A DNA stretch of 64,000 nt from UBA7398 sp964632545 (lineage in GTDB: Bacteria; Actinomycetota; Actinomycetes; Nanopelagicales; Nanopelagicaceae): NCBI GenBank assembly GCA_964632545.1, contig CAZWBQ010000002.1:62001-126000 (forward strand), given 5' to 3'. Numbering within the stretch: position 1 is the stretch's first letter; the number at the start of each line of letters is the position of its first letter. Shown in pieces: positions 41,516 to 50,674 of this stretch. The notes below the pieces were generated by a model. That model was given only the letters and a program-made list of their open reading frames with translations. It was not told where the DNA came from and searched no databases. Position numbers and translations under genes: made by a program.

Positions 41516-43864
41516 ATGGCTAAGAAAAAGAGTTCTAAATCTAACGGCTTATTTACCGGTCTTGGCCGCATCTTGAGTTCAATATGGCGTGCAATCGCTA
41601 AAGGACTCGGAGCAATCATCCGCTTTATTTCGCGTGGTGCAAAAGATTTAGATCCAGCACATCAACGTGATGGTTTTGCGTTACTTCTTTTCATTGCCGG
41701 GATAATTTCAGCAGCTACAACTTGGTGGCATCTAGATAATATTTTTGGTCGTGCAATGCATTCCTTCTTTTATGGGGGCGTTGGTCGCCTTGCAATGGCA
41801 ACTCCATTAATTCTTGGTTACTTTGCCTTTAGATTATTTAGAAATCCAACAGATAAAGCTGCAAACGGACGAATTACCATCGGTTCTTTGCTATTAATTT
41901 TAACTAGTACTGGATTGGCTCACTTATTAAATGGTTCTACTGGAACCGGAACCACTGCAATGCATCACGGTGGCGGCTGGATTGGTTATGGAGTATCTAC
42001 ACCATTAGTAGCTTTAGTAACTTCAATGCTGGCAATTCCAATTTTGATTCTTCTTTTTGGCTTTGGACTATTAGTTGTCACCGCAACACCGGTCTCAGAA
42101 ATTTTCACATTGGTAAAACGGCTTTTTACTGGAGCAAGTTCTAAAGTTGGAACGGCGGTTGCTGATCGTCGCGAACGCAAAATGGAAGAGTTTGAAATTT
42201 CAGAATCGCCCCCTTTTGAGTCACCACTAGTCGCGCAACATTTAGACCACAGTGATTATGATGAAGAAGAAGAGCTTGATGAAGAGAGCTTTGACGAAGA
42301 ATTTACCGTTGAAATTCCAACCGCCACAGGCACGGCAGATGGAAATCCATTGCCAACTCCTGAAAAACCACTGCGCCCCGTACAAATGGTTCTGGCCTCC
42401 GACGATAGTTATGAACTTCCATCGATGGATTTATTGCGAGCTGGGCCAGCTTCAAAAACTAAGAGTAAAGCAAATGATTTAATAGTGGCGGCGCTTACTG
42501 AAGTATTCGCGCAATTTGATATTGATGCAGAAGTTACCGGATTCATGCGCGGACCTACGGTCACGCGCTATGAAGTAGAGCTTGGTTCTGGCGTAAAAGT
42601 TGAAGCGATCACTGCTTTAGGTAAGAACATCTCATATGCAGTTGCAAGTAGCGATGTGCGAATACTTTCGCCAATTCCTGGAAAATCTGCAGTTGGCATT
42701 GAAATTCCAAATACAGATCGCGAAATTGTTTCGCTCGGTGATGTTTTGCGCTCTGGTGTTGCTGGAAACGATCATCACCCAATGTTGATCGCGCTCGGCA
42801 AAGATGTTGAAGGTGCATTTATCTGCGCAAATCTTGCGAAAATGCCACATCTATTAGTTGCAGGTGCGACCGGTGCTGGCAAATCATCAATGATTAATTC
42901 ACTTGTGACTTCGATTTTAATGCGCTCAACTCCAAATGATGTGCGCATGATTTTGATTGATCCAAAGCGCGTAGAGCTAACCGCATATGACGGTGTTCCG
43001 CATTTAATTGCTCCGATTATTACCAACCCAAAGAAAGCCGCAGAGTCACTTGCATGGGTCGTACGAGAGATGGATATGCGTTATGACGATCTTTCTACTT
43101 ATGGATTCCGTCATATCGATGATTTTAATAAAGCTGTTAGGACTGGAAAGTTAGCAAATCCAAATTCTTCAGATCGACCACTTGAACCTTATCCATATTT
43201 GCTCGTAGTAATTGACGAGTTAGCAGATTTAATGATGGTCGCAGCAAGAGATGTCGAAGATTGTATAGTCAGAATTACGCAATTAGCTCGCGCAGCTGGA
43301 ATTCATTTAGTAATTGCAACGCAACGTCCAAGCGTAGATATCGTTACTGGCTTAATCAAAGCAAATGTGCCATCGCGACTTTCATTTGCGACTAGTAGTT
43401 TGGCTGATTCTCGAGTTATTTTAGATACCCCTGGCGCTGAAAAATTAGTAGGTCAGGGTGATGGTTTATTCCTACCAATGGGAGCAAGTAAAGCGATGCG
43501 TATCCAAGGTGCCTATGTGTCGGAAAGAGAGATAGAGGCAGTGGTAAACCACGTGAAATCACAATTAGCTCCGGTTTATCGTGAAGATATTTTGGCACCG
43601 GTTCGCACGAGAGCAGTGATAGAAGATGATATTGGCGATGATATGGATTTATTATTACAAGCAGTCGAATTAGTTGTTGGAACACAATTTGGTTCAACTT
43701 CAATGTTGCAGCGAAAACTTAGAATTGGTTTTGCAAAAGCTGGTCGCTTAATGGATTTAATGGAAAGTCGTGGAATTGTTGGTCCATCTGAAGGTTCGAA
43801 AGCACGTACCGTTTTGGTAAAACCCGAGGATCTCGAGGGAGTGTTGGCAGTACTCCAGGGGTGA
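41516..43864 (+). CDS. ftsK: DNA translocase FtsK/SpoIIIE
   Basis: A 782-residue septal DNA pump that clears chromosome ends during division. A basic N-terminus leads into about four membrane helices (60-210); an acidic linker (about 220-300) follows; the motor has Walker A GATGAGKSS (about 451-459) and Walker B LLVVIDELADL; a winged-helix gamma domain that reads KOPS sites ends the protein (about 710-780). The ATG at 41516 is preferred because of the nearby -10 element. The linker is much shorter than in E. coli. Confidence 0.94.
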   Translation: MAKKKSSKSNGLFTGLGRILSSIWRAIAKGLGAIIRFISRGAKDLDPAHQRDGFALLLFIAGIISAATTWWHLDNIFGRAMHSFFYGGVGRLAMATPLILGYFAFRLFRNPTDKAANGRITIGSLLLILTSTGLAHLLNGSTGTGTTAMHHGGGWIGYGVSTPLVALVTSMLAIPILILLFGFGLLVVTATPVSEIFTLVKRLFTGASSKVGTAVADRRERKMEEFEISESPPFESPLVAQHLDHSDYDEEEELDEESFDEEFTVEIPTATGTADGNPLPTPEKPLRPVQMVLASDDSYELPSMDLLRAGPASKTKSKANDLIVAALTEVFAQFDIDAEVTGFMRGPTVTRYEVELGSGVKVEAITALGKNISYAVASSDVRILSPIPGKSAVGIEIPNTDREIVSLGDVLRSGVAGNDHHPMLIALGKDVEGAFICANLAKMPHLLVAGATGAGKSSMINSLVTSILMRSTPNDVRMILIDPKRVELTAYDGVPHLIAPIITNPKKAAESLAWVVREMDMRYDDLSTYGFRHIDDFNKAVRTGKLANPNSSDRPLEPYPYLLVVIDELADLMMVAARDVEDCIVRITQLARAAGIHLVIATQRPSVDIVTGLIKANVPSRLSFATSSLADSRVILDTPGAEKLVGQGDGLFLPMGASKAMRIQGAYVSEREIEAVVNHVKSQLAPVYREDILAPVRTRAVIEDDIGDDMDLLLQAVELVVGTQFGSTSMLQRKLRIGFAKAGRLMDLMESRGIVGPSEGSKARTVLVKPEDLEGVLAVLQG

Positions 43865-43900
43865 TTTCACCGCTATTCACCCGATATTCACGAACCGAGG

Positions 43901-43930
43901 TTGATTCAAACCTTGTTATTCCCGTAACCT
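43901..43930 (+). promoter_or_regulatory. Promoter of the rodZ-like gene
   Basis: TTGATT (43901-43906) and TAACCT (43925-43930) with an 18-base spacer, in the 98-base gap after ftsK. TAACCT recurs as the -10 hexamer at recA, lexA and rpsO. Confidence 0.5.
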
Positions 43931-43962
43931 AGCCATTCCCAAATCGTTAGGTTCTCGAAATT

Positions 43963-44685
43963 ATGTCACTAGGTTCCGCGTTAAAGAGTGCACGTACTGC
44001 AACGGGATTATCTGTTGAAGAACTTGCAGCGCGCACCCGTATTCGTGGGACGTTAATAAAAGAATTAGAAAATAACAATTTCATTAATTGTGGCGGTGAC
44101 ACCTACGCTCGCGGACATATTAGAACCATTGCGAAAACCCTTGGTATTGATGGCGATCAATTATTATCAGAGTTTAGTGAGGCGTTTGCTCCTGAAGAGC
44201 GACCAATGATGGATCTGTTAGTTGAAAATAGTGCAACCAAGCCACCTCGCGAACGCAAACCAATTTCATGGAAAGCGCTATCTGGAATTGCAGCTTCGAT
44301 AGTTATAGTTGTAGCTTCAGTCCAATTTGTTGTCGTGATAAATAAATCTAGAGAGAATGTTAAGCCACTAGCAATTAATGCAAATACATCTACAACAAAA
44401 GATCCTGTTGTCGCAACAAAAGTTACTGGCGTCAATTTAAAATTAACTGGAATAAATGGCGTTTCCTGGATCGGAATTTTCGATAGTTCAAATAATCAAA
44501 TTTACAGCGGCCGAATATCTAAGGGTGAATCGCAAATTTTTACCGATGATCAATCACTTTATGTTGTGATCGGAAATGCCGGAGCTATTAATGTAAATCT
44601 AAACGGTGCTGATTTAGGCGTAACTGGCGCAGTTGGTGAAGTTGTTCGGATGCAATTCACACCAACTGGATCTACCCAAGGTTAA
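43963..44685 (+). CDS. RodZ-like helix-turn-helix membrane protein
   Basis: A 240-residue protein with an N-terminal XRE-type helix-turn-helix (about 8-70, LKSARTATGLSVEELAARTRIRGTLIKELE), a single membrane segment (about 108-128), and an extracytoplasmic beta-rich domain (about 150-238) like the C-terminal domain of RodZ. In rod-shaped bacteria RodZ links MreB to cell shape; its role in actinobacteria is less clear. A promoter with TTGATT-18-TAACCT lies upstream. Confidence 0.82.
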   Translation: MSLGSALKSARTATGLSVEELAARTRIRGTLIKELENNNFINCGGDTYARGHIRTIAKTLGIDGDQLLSEFSEAFAPEERPMMDLLVENSATKPPRERKPISWKALSGIAASIVIVVASVQFVVVINKSRENVKPLAINANTSTTKDPVVATKVTGVNLKLTGINGVSWIGIFDSSNNQIYSGRISKGESQIFTDDQSLYVVIGNAGAINVNLNGADLGVTGAVGEVVRMQFTPTGSTQG

Positions 44686-44722
44686 TTCTTAGTTTCACCG
44701 CAACAATTCAGAACTTTCCAAG

Positions 44723-44728
44723 TACTAT
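44723..44728 (+). promoter_or_regulatory. Candidate -10 element of rimO (leaderless)
   Basis: TACTAT with seven bases to the rimO ATG and no ribosome site between. Confidence 0.45.
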
Positions 44729-44735
44729 TTGCTAA

Positions 44736-46133
44736 ATGACCACACGCACCGTAGCGCTCGTAACTCTGGGCTGTGCTCGAAACGATGTGGATTCTGAAGA
44801 GTTAGCTGGCAGATTAGCTGCCGATGGCTGGACACTTGTCGAAGATGCCGCAAATGCAGATATTGCGCTAGTTAATACCTGCGGTTTTATTGAAACAGCA
44901 AAAAAGGATTCAATTGATGCGTTAATGCAAGCCCATTCATTAAAAGCTGATGGCAAATTGCGCGCAGTAGTTGCAGTTGGTTGTATGGCAGAGAGATACG
45001 GAAAAGAGTTAGCGACAGCTCTTCCAGAAGCGGATGCAATTTTAGGATTTGATGATTATCAAGATATTTCTAAACGACTTAATACAATTTTGAGCGGTGG
45101 ATCAGTAGATATTCATGCCCCTAGAGATCGCAGAACCATACTTCCAATCTCGCCGATAGAGCGGCAGAGCGTTGCTGAAAATACTAAGTCTAAGTTTGGT
45201 CAAGGTGCAAGATTGATTAGAAAACGCTTGGACAACGCGCCAATTGCATCTCTCAAAATTGCAACTGGTTGCGACCGCCGCTGTACTTTTTGTGCGATCC
45301 CACAATTTCGTGGATCTTTTGTTTCTAGACCGCCAACTGAGATTATTGAAGAAGCTAAATGGTTAGCTTCGAACGGTGTCAGTGAAATATTCTTAGTATC
45401 TGAGAACACAACCTCTTACGGTAAAGATTTTGGTGATTTGAAATTAATGGAAGCAATGCTTCCTGAACTTTCCAAAATTGATGGAATTGAGCGAATTAGA
45501 CTTTCATATTTACAACCCGCAGAAATTAGACCATCACTATTGCAGGCGATGATTTCGACGGAGAAAGTAATGCCTTACTTCGATATTTCATTTCAACATT
45601 CCAGCGGAACTTTACTTCGACGAATGCGACGTTTCGGAGATTCTGAGAAATTCTTACTTTTGTTATCGCAAATTCGAGCCCTTTCCCCGCAAGCAGGAAT
45701 CCGCTCTAACTTTATTGTTGGATTTCCTGGCGAAACGGTTGCCGAGTATGAAGAGCTTAAAAATTTCATTATTGAATCTAACTTAGATGCGATTGGAATT
45801 TTTGGGTATTCTGATGAAGATGGAACTGAAGCTTTAACATTAGAGAATAAAGTAGTTCAAGAAGTAATTGATGAGCGAGTTTCAGAATTAGCAACCCTCA
45901 CTGAAGAGTTAACCTATGAACGTGCACAAGCGCGGGTTGGCGAGCGAGTTCGAGTTCTTATTGAAGATGAAGCTGCGCAAGAGGGTAGAGCAGAGCATCA
46001 GGGACCAGAAGTTGATACTTCGACATTTATTACATCCCCAGGTCGTCCTACCTCGGGTTATAAAATTGGCGATTATGTGGATGCAGTTGTCACAGAAATT
46101 GCTGGCGCGGACTTGGTAGCTCAACCATTATGA
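44736..46133 (+). CDS. rimO: Ribosomal protein S12 methylthiotransferase RimO
   Basis: A 465-residue radical-SAM enzyme that methylthiolates an aspartate of ribosomal protein S12. The N-terminal domain has the three cluster cysteines (LGCARN, NTCGFIE, VGCMAERYG), the radical-SAM core has CDRRCTFC (about 179-186), and a TRAM domain closes the protein. It is distinguished from the related MiaB at 56203 by its N-terminal motifs and neighbours. pgsA overlaps its stop by 4 bases. Confidence 0.93.
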   Translation: MTTRTVALVTLGCARNDVDSEELAGRLAADGWTLVEDAANADIALVNTCGFIETAKKDSIDALMQAHSLKADGKLRAVVAVGCMAERYGKELATALPEADAILGFDDYQDISKRLNTILSGGSVDIHAPRDRRTILPISPIERQSVAENTKSKFGQGARLIRKRLDNAPIASLKIATGCDRRCTFCAIPQFRGSFVSRPPTEIIEEAKWLASNGVSEIFLVSENTTSYGKDFGDLKLMEAMLPELSKIDGIERIRLSYLQPAEIRPSLLQAMISTEKVMPYFDISFQHSSGTLLRRMRRFGDSEKFLLLLSQIRALSPQAGIRSNFIVGFPGETVAEYEELKNFIIESNLDAIGIFGYSDEDGTEALTLENKVVQEVIDERVSELATLTEELTYERAQARVGERVRVLIEDEAAQEGRAEHQGPEVDTSTFITSPGRPTSGYKIGDYVDAVVTEIAGADLVAQPL

Positions 46134-46663
46134 GAAATTTAAATCTGCCAAACTCTCTCACGATAATTAGAATTTTAGCTTTACCTTTTTGCGCTTATGC
46201 TCTATTCAAAAACGGTGGCGATGACTCAACTTGGCGAATTATCGCTTGGTGTTTATTTTTCATAGTAGGAATGACCGACAGCCTTGATGGCAAGATAGCT
46301 CGGAGTCGAAATCAAGTTACGCCGCTTGGAACTTTTTTAGATCCAATCGCGGATAAAGCTGTTATTGGAACCGCTCTGATAGGACTATCACTTTTAGGGG
46401 ATATGCCTTGGTGGATCACAATATTCATCCTAGGAAGAGAAATTTTAGTAACCATTTTGAGATTACTAGTAATAAAGCGTGGCGTTATCCCAGCAAGCAA
46501 AGGCGGGAAGATTAAAACGTTAACTCAGAATTTTTCAGTTGGTTTTTACATCTTGCCATTGCCATCATTTTTGTTTTTACCACGCGATATATTTTTAGGG
46601 GTGGCGCTAGTTCTTACCTTTGTTACAGGTATTGACTATCTAAGAAAAGCGATTACAAAGTGA
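46130..46663 (+). CDS. pgsA: CDP-diacylglycerol-glycerol-3-phosphate phosphatidyltransferase
   Basis: A 177-residue membrane enzyme that makes phosphatidylglycerol phosphate. The CDP-alcohol phosphotransferase signature is complete: DSLDGKIARSRNQVTPLGTFLDPIADK (about 47-73), with the aspartates that bind metal. About five membrane helices. It overlaps rimO and cinA by 4 bases each. PgsA1-type function is favoured over phosphatidylinositol phosphate synthase by its neighbours. Confidence 0.92.
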   Translation: MRNLNLPNSLTIIRILALPFCAYALFKNGGDDSTWRIIAWCLFFIVGMTDSLDGKIARSRNQVTPLGTFLDPIADKAVIGTALIGLSLLGDMPWWITIFILGREILVTILRLLVIKRGVIPASKGGKIKTLTQNFSVGFYILPLPSFLFLPRDIFLGVALVLTFVTGIDYLRKAITK

Positions 46664-47166
46664 GAAACTCCGCAATTCACGAGTTGTCTGAATCACTGGT
46701 AAAAACTCTGGTGCATAGAGGTGAAACGATCACAACTGCAGAATCAATCACCGGCGGATTGATAAGTGCGGCAATCACTGATATTCCTGGCGCTTCGCAA
46801 GTTTTCTTAGGTGGTGTAGTTTCTTATTCAAATGAAATGAAAAAAGATGAGTTAGGAATATCTGCTGCAGATATTAAGAAAGTTGGCGTGGTCTCTGAAG
46901 CAATTGCGGTTGCGATGGCACTTGCGATTAAGAATAAAATGAATAGCACTTGGGCGATTTCTAGCACCGGAGTTGCGGGCCCGGGCCCTTCAGACGGTGT
47001 TCCAGCTGGCACAGTTTGGATCGGAATTGCAGGGCCAAAAATTGCCCAAGGAATTGAACTTTCAATCGCTGGTAAACGGGAAATTGTTCGACTCGGCGCG
47101 GTAGAAAGCGCGCTTGGGGCATTTGAGCGTATTCTTGCCTCTTGTAATTCAACTAAGAAGAAGTAA
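46660..47166 (+). CDS. pncC: CinA C-terminal-domain protein (nicotinamide-nucleotide amidase type)
   Basis: A 168-residue stand-alone CinA C-terminal domain, the family that deamidates nicotinamide mononucleotide in NAD recycling. TTAESITGGLISAAITDIPGASQVFLGGVVSYSNEMK (about 26-62) and STGVAGPGPSDGVPAGTVWIG (about 108-128) are the family motifs. The GTG start overlaps pgsA by 4 bases. Confidence 0.9.
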   Translation: MRNSAIHELSESLVKTLVHRGETITTAESITGGLISAAITDIPGASQVFLGGVVSYSNEMKKDELGISAADIKKVGVVSEAIAVAMALAIKNKMNSTWAISSTGVAGPGPSDGVPAGTVWIGIAGPKIAQGIELSIAGKREIVRLGAVESALGAFERILASCNSTKKK

Positions 47167-47184
47167 GTAGTGAAAGGAGCGGTT

Positions 47185-47481
47185 ATGGAGTTGATGCGCA
47201 CTCATATCGGTCAATCTCTTCGCGCTGCTCGAATTCAACAAGGTCGCACGCTTCGCGCAGTTGCATCAGATGCACGAGTTTCGCTTGGATATTTATCTGA
47301 AGTTGAACGTGGTCAGAAGGAAGCATCATCAGAATTATTAAATGCAATTTGTTCAGCGTTAAACCTTTCACTAGCCACAGTACTTACGGACGTCATCGAT
47401 TTGGTGAAACGTCACGAGACCCCAGTACTTACCGTCGTTCCAGCATCTGAAGTTGAACTTTCAGATGTAAACGCAGCGTAA
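47185..47481 (+). CDS. clgR: ClgR-type XRE transcriptional regulator
   Basis: A 98-residue regulator with one helix-turn-helix domain (about 9-65; LRAVASDARVSLGYLSEVERGQKEASSELL is the recognition part), matching ClgR, the activator of clp protease and related genes in actinobacteria. The ATG at 47185, five bases after AAAGGAG, is preferred over GTG 47170, which would lie before that ribosome site. The C-terminal tail is hydrophobic and could be a proteolysis tag, inferred from the ClgR family. The tetR-type gene follows after 8 bases. Confidence 0.88.
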   Translation: MELMRTHIGQSLRAARIQQGRTLRAVASDARVSLGYLSEVERGQKEASSELLNAICSALNLSLATVLTDVIDLVKRHETPVLTVVPASEVELSDVNAA

Positions 47482-47489
47482 GTACTCTT

Positions 47490-48026
47490 GTGGCAGAACC
47501 AATATTTCGCGCTACCTATCAACACCAGAGCGGCATTCATAGGCGCACTCGCGGCGCAATCCTGGAAGCAGCGCAATTATTAGTTAAAGATTTTGGATTG
47601 CACCATACGAATATGATTGATATCGCTGATCGCGCACAAGTTTCTCGAGCATCTTTATATAATCATTTTCGCGACAAGAATGAAGTTTTTGTAGCGTTGC
47701 TAGGGGTAGAGATTGATCGCATTGCCGCGCTCGCTAAGGTTTCTGGTTCGCGCAGCGAATCCCTATTTTTGATTTCACAAGAAATCTCGACACATGAAGC
47801 GCTTCGCTCAGCGCTCGAACATGATCCAGCTGCAATTGCAGTTGCGCTATCGGCTAGAGAACATGAGTTATGGGTTCGAATTTATCGCCACCTTGCTGAG
47901 ATTTTTGCTTCCGATGCGGTTGGTATCGGCATGATCGTTCGCTGGCTACTTGGGCAAGTGACAGCGCCACTCTCTGAAGATCATTCAAAATTGCAAGCTG
48001 ATCGTTTAATTCGCGCGCTTTCATAA
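47490..48026 (+). CDS. TetR-family transcriptional regulator
   Basis: A 178-residue one-component regulator. The N-terminal helix-turn-helix is clear (about 18-65; MIDIADRAQVSRASLYNHFRDKNEVF). The ligand-binding half is not similar to any member I recognise. Start is GTG at 47490. It lies between clgR and DUF3046, both conserved here in actinobacteria, and 250 bases before the hydroxyproline island, so it could regulate that island. The alternative is a housekeeping role with clgR. Confidence 0.85.
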   Translation: MAEPIFRATYQHQSGIHRRTRGAILEAAQLLVKDFGLHHTNMIDIADRAQVSRASLYNHFRDKNEVFVALLGVEIDRIAALAKVSGSRSESLFLISQEISTHEALRSALEHDPAAIAVALSAREHELWVRIYRHLAEIFASDAVGIGMIVRWLLGQVTAPLSEDHSKLQADRLIRALS

Positions 48027-48041
48027 GTAAGAAATTTTTAA

Positions 48042-48239
48042 ATGCGTAATACTGAATTGCGACGTCGCATGGCGGAGTATTTAGGGGAGGATTGGGCACC
48101 TTCTTACGCAAAAGATATTGTGCACGCAGAATTGGGCGGACATACAGTTGAAGAAGCGCTGGCAATTGGCACGGAACCGGGTGATATTTGGCGAGCAATC
48201 TGTCGTCATAATCCAGATATGCCAAAGCACCTGATTTAA
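48042..48239 (+). CDS. DUF3046 protein
   Basis: A 65-residue protein matching DUF3046, a small actinobacterial family of unknown function usually encoded directly upstream of recA. MAEYLGEDWAPSYAKDIV and the closing RAICRHNPDMPKH are the family features. Here recA lies 6.4 kb away because a catabolic island intervenes. Confidence 0.85.
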   Translation: MRNTELRRRMAEYLGEDWAPSYAKDIVHAELGGHTVEEALAIGTEPGDIWRAICRHNPDMPKHLI

Positions 48240-48275
48240 CCTATTAAGATTTAACTAATCGAGAGGCGCTTGTAA

Positions 48276-49664
48276 ATGCAAGATATTAATTCTTTGATAA
48301 CAAAAGCCGTTTCTGCGCGCGAAAGTTTTCGGAAGTGGGATCGGTTTCAGATTGTTGAACTCTTAGAAACAATTGCAGATAATTTGGACGGCGCTGCTTC
48401 AGAATTGATACCAATTGCAGGACGCGAAACAAATTTAACGGAAGTTCGCTTAACAGGCGAAGTTGGTCGCATGTCAGGGCAGTGGCGACATATGGCGGCT
48501 GTATTAAAAAAAGGTGACTACATCGGAACTGTAATTGATGGCGCAGACTCAACGCTCCAACCGCCTCGCCCTGAACTTCGAAAGACCACTGTGCCAATAG
48601 GAATTGTTGGAGTTTTTGGAGCTAGCAATTTTCCATTTGCATTCGGTGTTGCTGGCTGCGATACAGCGTCTGCAATTGCGGCCGGCTGTCCAGTAATAAT
48701 TAAAGCGCACCCAGGTCATATCGAAACTTCTAGAAAAGTATTTCATTTAATGGAAGCAGCTGCTAAATCTTGCGGTGCTCCTGATGGTTTGCTTAATTTA
48801 GTTGAAGAATTTGAGGCGGGAATTGAATTTGTAAAACATAAAGATGTTAGCGCCGTAGCATTTACTGGCTCGACACCAGGCGGCAGAGCGTTATTTGATA
48901 TTGCACAAGCTCGCAAAGATCCGATCCCATTTTATGGCGAACTTGGTGGCCTGAATCCAATTTTTGTAACAGAGGAAGCCGCAGTTAAAAATGGTAAAAC
49001 AGTAGCTCAAGGATTTTTGGATTCAGTAAACCTAGGAGCTGGACAGTTCTGTACTAAACCTGGTTATTTAATATTAGTAAATGGGGAATCTGTTCGCAAT
49101 GAAATTAAAAATCTAGTACCAACAGTAGCTACTCATGCCATGTTAAATTCGAAAATTCGAGAAGCCCACGATTTAAATAGAAGCGCTTACGCTGGATTGC
49201 CATATGTTAAATTATTGGCGCAAGCAGTAGCGAGTAGCGATGCCATCGAACCAATAACGATATTTGAAATATCTGCCGTAGATTTATTAGCAAACACTGA
49301 AGTAACTTTGCAGGAGGTATTCGGACCAACAGCAGTAGTTGTAAATTGTCAGAGCAATGAAGAGGCACTTAAAGTGGCAAATGCCTTTCATGGAACACTT
49401 GCTTCTGGTATTCATGGCGAAGCTGCTGATCGAATTATTGGGCTCGGACTTCTAGATATATTAGTTCGAATTAGCGGTCGAGTAATTTGGAATAGTTGGC
49501 CAACTGGGGTTGCAGTGACGTGGGCAATGCACCATGGTGGACCCTATCCCGCAAGCACTAATTCACTATTCACTTCAGTAGGCGCAGATAGCATCAAACG
49601 ATTCCGTAGACCAGTTGTATTCCAAAATATGCCGACTGAACTATTGCCGGTAGAACTGAAATAA
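48276..49664 (+). CDS. 2,5-dioxovalerate (alpha-ketoglutarate semialdehyde) dehydrogenase
   Basis: A 462-residue aldehyde dehydrogenase. Catalytic Cys259 (GQFCTKPG) and general base Glu222 (YGELGGLNP) are present. The segments FGASNFPFAFGVAGCDTASAIAAGCPVI and TGSTPGGRALFDIA are typical of the alpha-ketoglutarate semialdehyde branch of the superfamily. It would oxidise the last intermediate of hydroxyproline breakdown to 2-oxoglutarate with NAD(P). It points toward the other five pathway genes and stops 3 bases before the epimerase stop. Confidence 0.87.
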   Translation: MQDINSLITKAVSARESFRKWDRFQIVELLETIADNLDGAASELIPIAGRETNLTEVRLTGEVGRMSGQWRHMAAVLKKGDYIGTVIDGADSTLQPPRPELRKTTVPIGIVGVFGASNFPFAFGVAGCDTASAIAAGCPVIIKAHPGHIETSRKVFHLMEAAAKSCGAPDGLLNLVEEFEAGIEFVKHKDVSAVAFTGSTPGGRALFDIAQARKDPIPFYGELGGLNPIFVTEEAAVKNGKTVAQGFLDSVNLGAGQFCTKPGYLILVNGESVRNEIKNLVPTVATHAMLNSKIREAHDLNRSAYAGLPYVKLLAQAVASSDAIEPITIFEISAVDLLANTEVTLQEVFGPTAVVVNCQSNEEALKVANAFHGTLASGIHGEAADRIIGLGLLDILVRISGRVIWNSWPTGVAVTWAMHHGGPYPASTNSLFTSVGADSIKRFRRPVVFQNMPTELLPVELK

Positions 49665-49667
49665 AAA

Positions 49668-50672
49668 TTAGACTATAAAACCTGTGGGGAATGGATCGCT
49701 TGGATCTAGCGTCCAAGTTGCTTCGCCCATAACCCAAGCACGACCAGTAACTGTTGGGATAATTGCAGGTAATCCCGCAACTGTTACATGTTCTTTTACT
49801 CTACCTTCAAATTGCGAACCAATCCAAGATTCATTTATTAATACATCATTATCTTTAAATTCACCGCGTGCAACCATTTGTGCCAATCGTGCGCTAGTGC
49901 CAGTGCCACAAGGAGAGCGATCAAACCAGCCCGGATGAATTGCCATGGCATTTTTCCAATGCAACGAGTTTGTTCCAGGCGCAATGAAATCTATGTGATG
50001 ACAAATAGCAATATCTGGGTTCTCTGGATGAACTGGGCGATTTTGCTGGTTAATTGCGTCGGAGATAGCTAAGCCAGCATTAAGAAACTTTTGACTGTTC
50101 TCTCTTTTAAATTCAATTCCAATCCGATCAACCGGAATGATGGCATAAAAATTTCCACCAAATGCCATGTCATATTTGATTTTTCCATAACCAGGAACAT
50201 CTACTACTTGATCGAGTTGGTAGGAAAATGATGGGACATTTGTAAGCGTAACTTTCTCAGCTTTTCCGTTTTTAACTTGAACGTCAACAATAACTAAACC
50301 AGCAGGTGTATCAAGTCGCACCGTAGTAATAGGTTCCACCACTGGAACTAAACCTTTTTCAATTAAAACAGTGGCCACTCCGATTGTGCCGTGACCGCAC
50401 ATAGGCAAGCATCCAGAAACTTCAATATAAACAACGCCCCAATCGGCATCTGATCTAGTAGGTTTTTGGAGAATTGCCCCGCTCATTGCAGAATGTCCGC
50501 GCGGTTCGTACATTAACCATTGGCGAATTTCATCCATATGCTCCATAAAGTAGAGCCGCTTTTCAAACATGGTAGCGCCAGGAATTTCTTCAATTCCGCT
50601 GGTAACTACGCGAGTTGGCATACCTTCAGTGTGAGATTCAACCGTTGTAACGGTACGCAAACTCTTGCCCAT
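49668..50672 (-). CDS. 4-hydroxyproline 2-epimerase (proline racemase family)
   Basis: A 334-residue enzyme that would turn trans-4-hydroxy-L-proline into cis-4-hydroxy-D-proline. Both catalytic cysteines are present, in MCGHGTIG (about 91-98) and SPCGTGTSA (about 255-263). A threonine at the second site would mark trans-3-hydroxyproline dehydratase, so epimerase activity is favoured. Proline racemase itself cannot be excluded by the cysteines alone, but the neighbours give the hydroxyproline assignment. The deaminase gene lies 2 bases upstream. Confidence 0.86.
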   Translation of the reverse strand: MGKSLRTVTTVESHTEGMPTRVVTSGIEEIPGATMFEKRLYFMEHMDEIRQWLMYEPRGHSAMSGAILQKPTRSDADWGVVYIEVSGCLPMCGHGTIGVATVLIEKGLVPVVEPITTVRLDTPAGLVIVDVQVKNGKAEKVTLTNVPSFSYQLDQVVDVPGYGKIKYDMAFGGNFYAIIPVDRIGIEFKRENSQKFLNAGLAISDAINQQNRPVHPENPDIAICHHIDFIAPGTNSLHWKNAMAIHPGWFDRSPCGTGTSARLAQMVARGEFKDNDVLINESWIGSQFEGRVKEHVTVAGLPAIIPTVTGRAWVMGEATWTLDPSDPFPTGFIV

Positions 50673-50674
50673 AT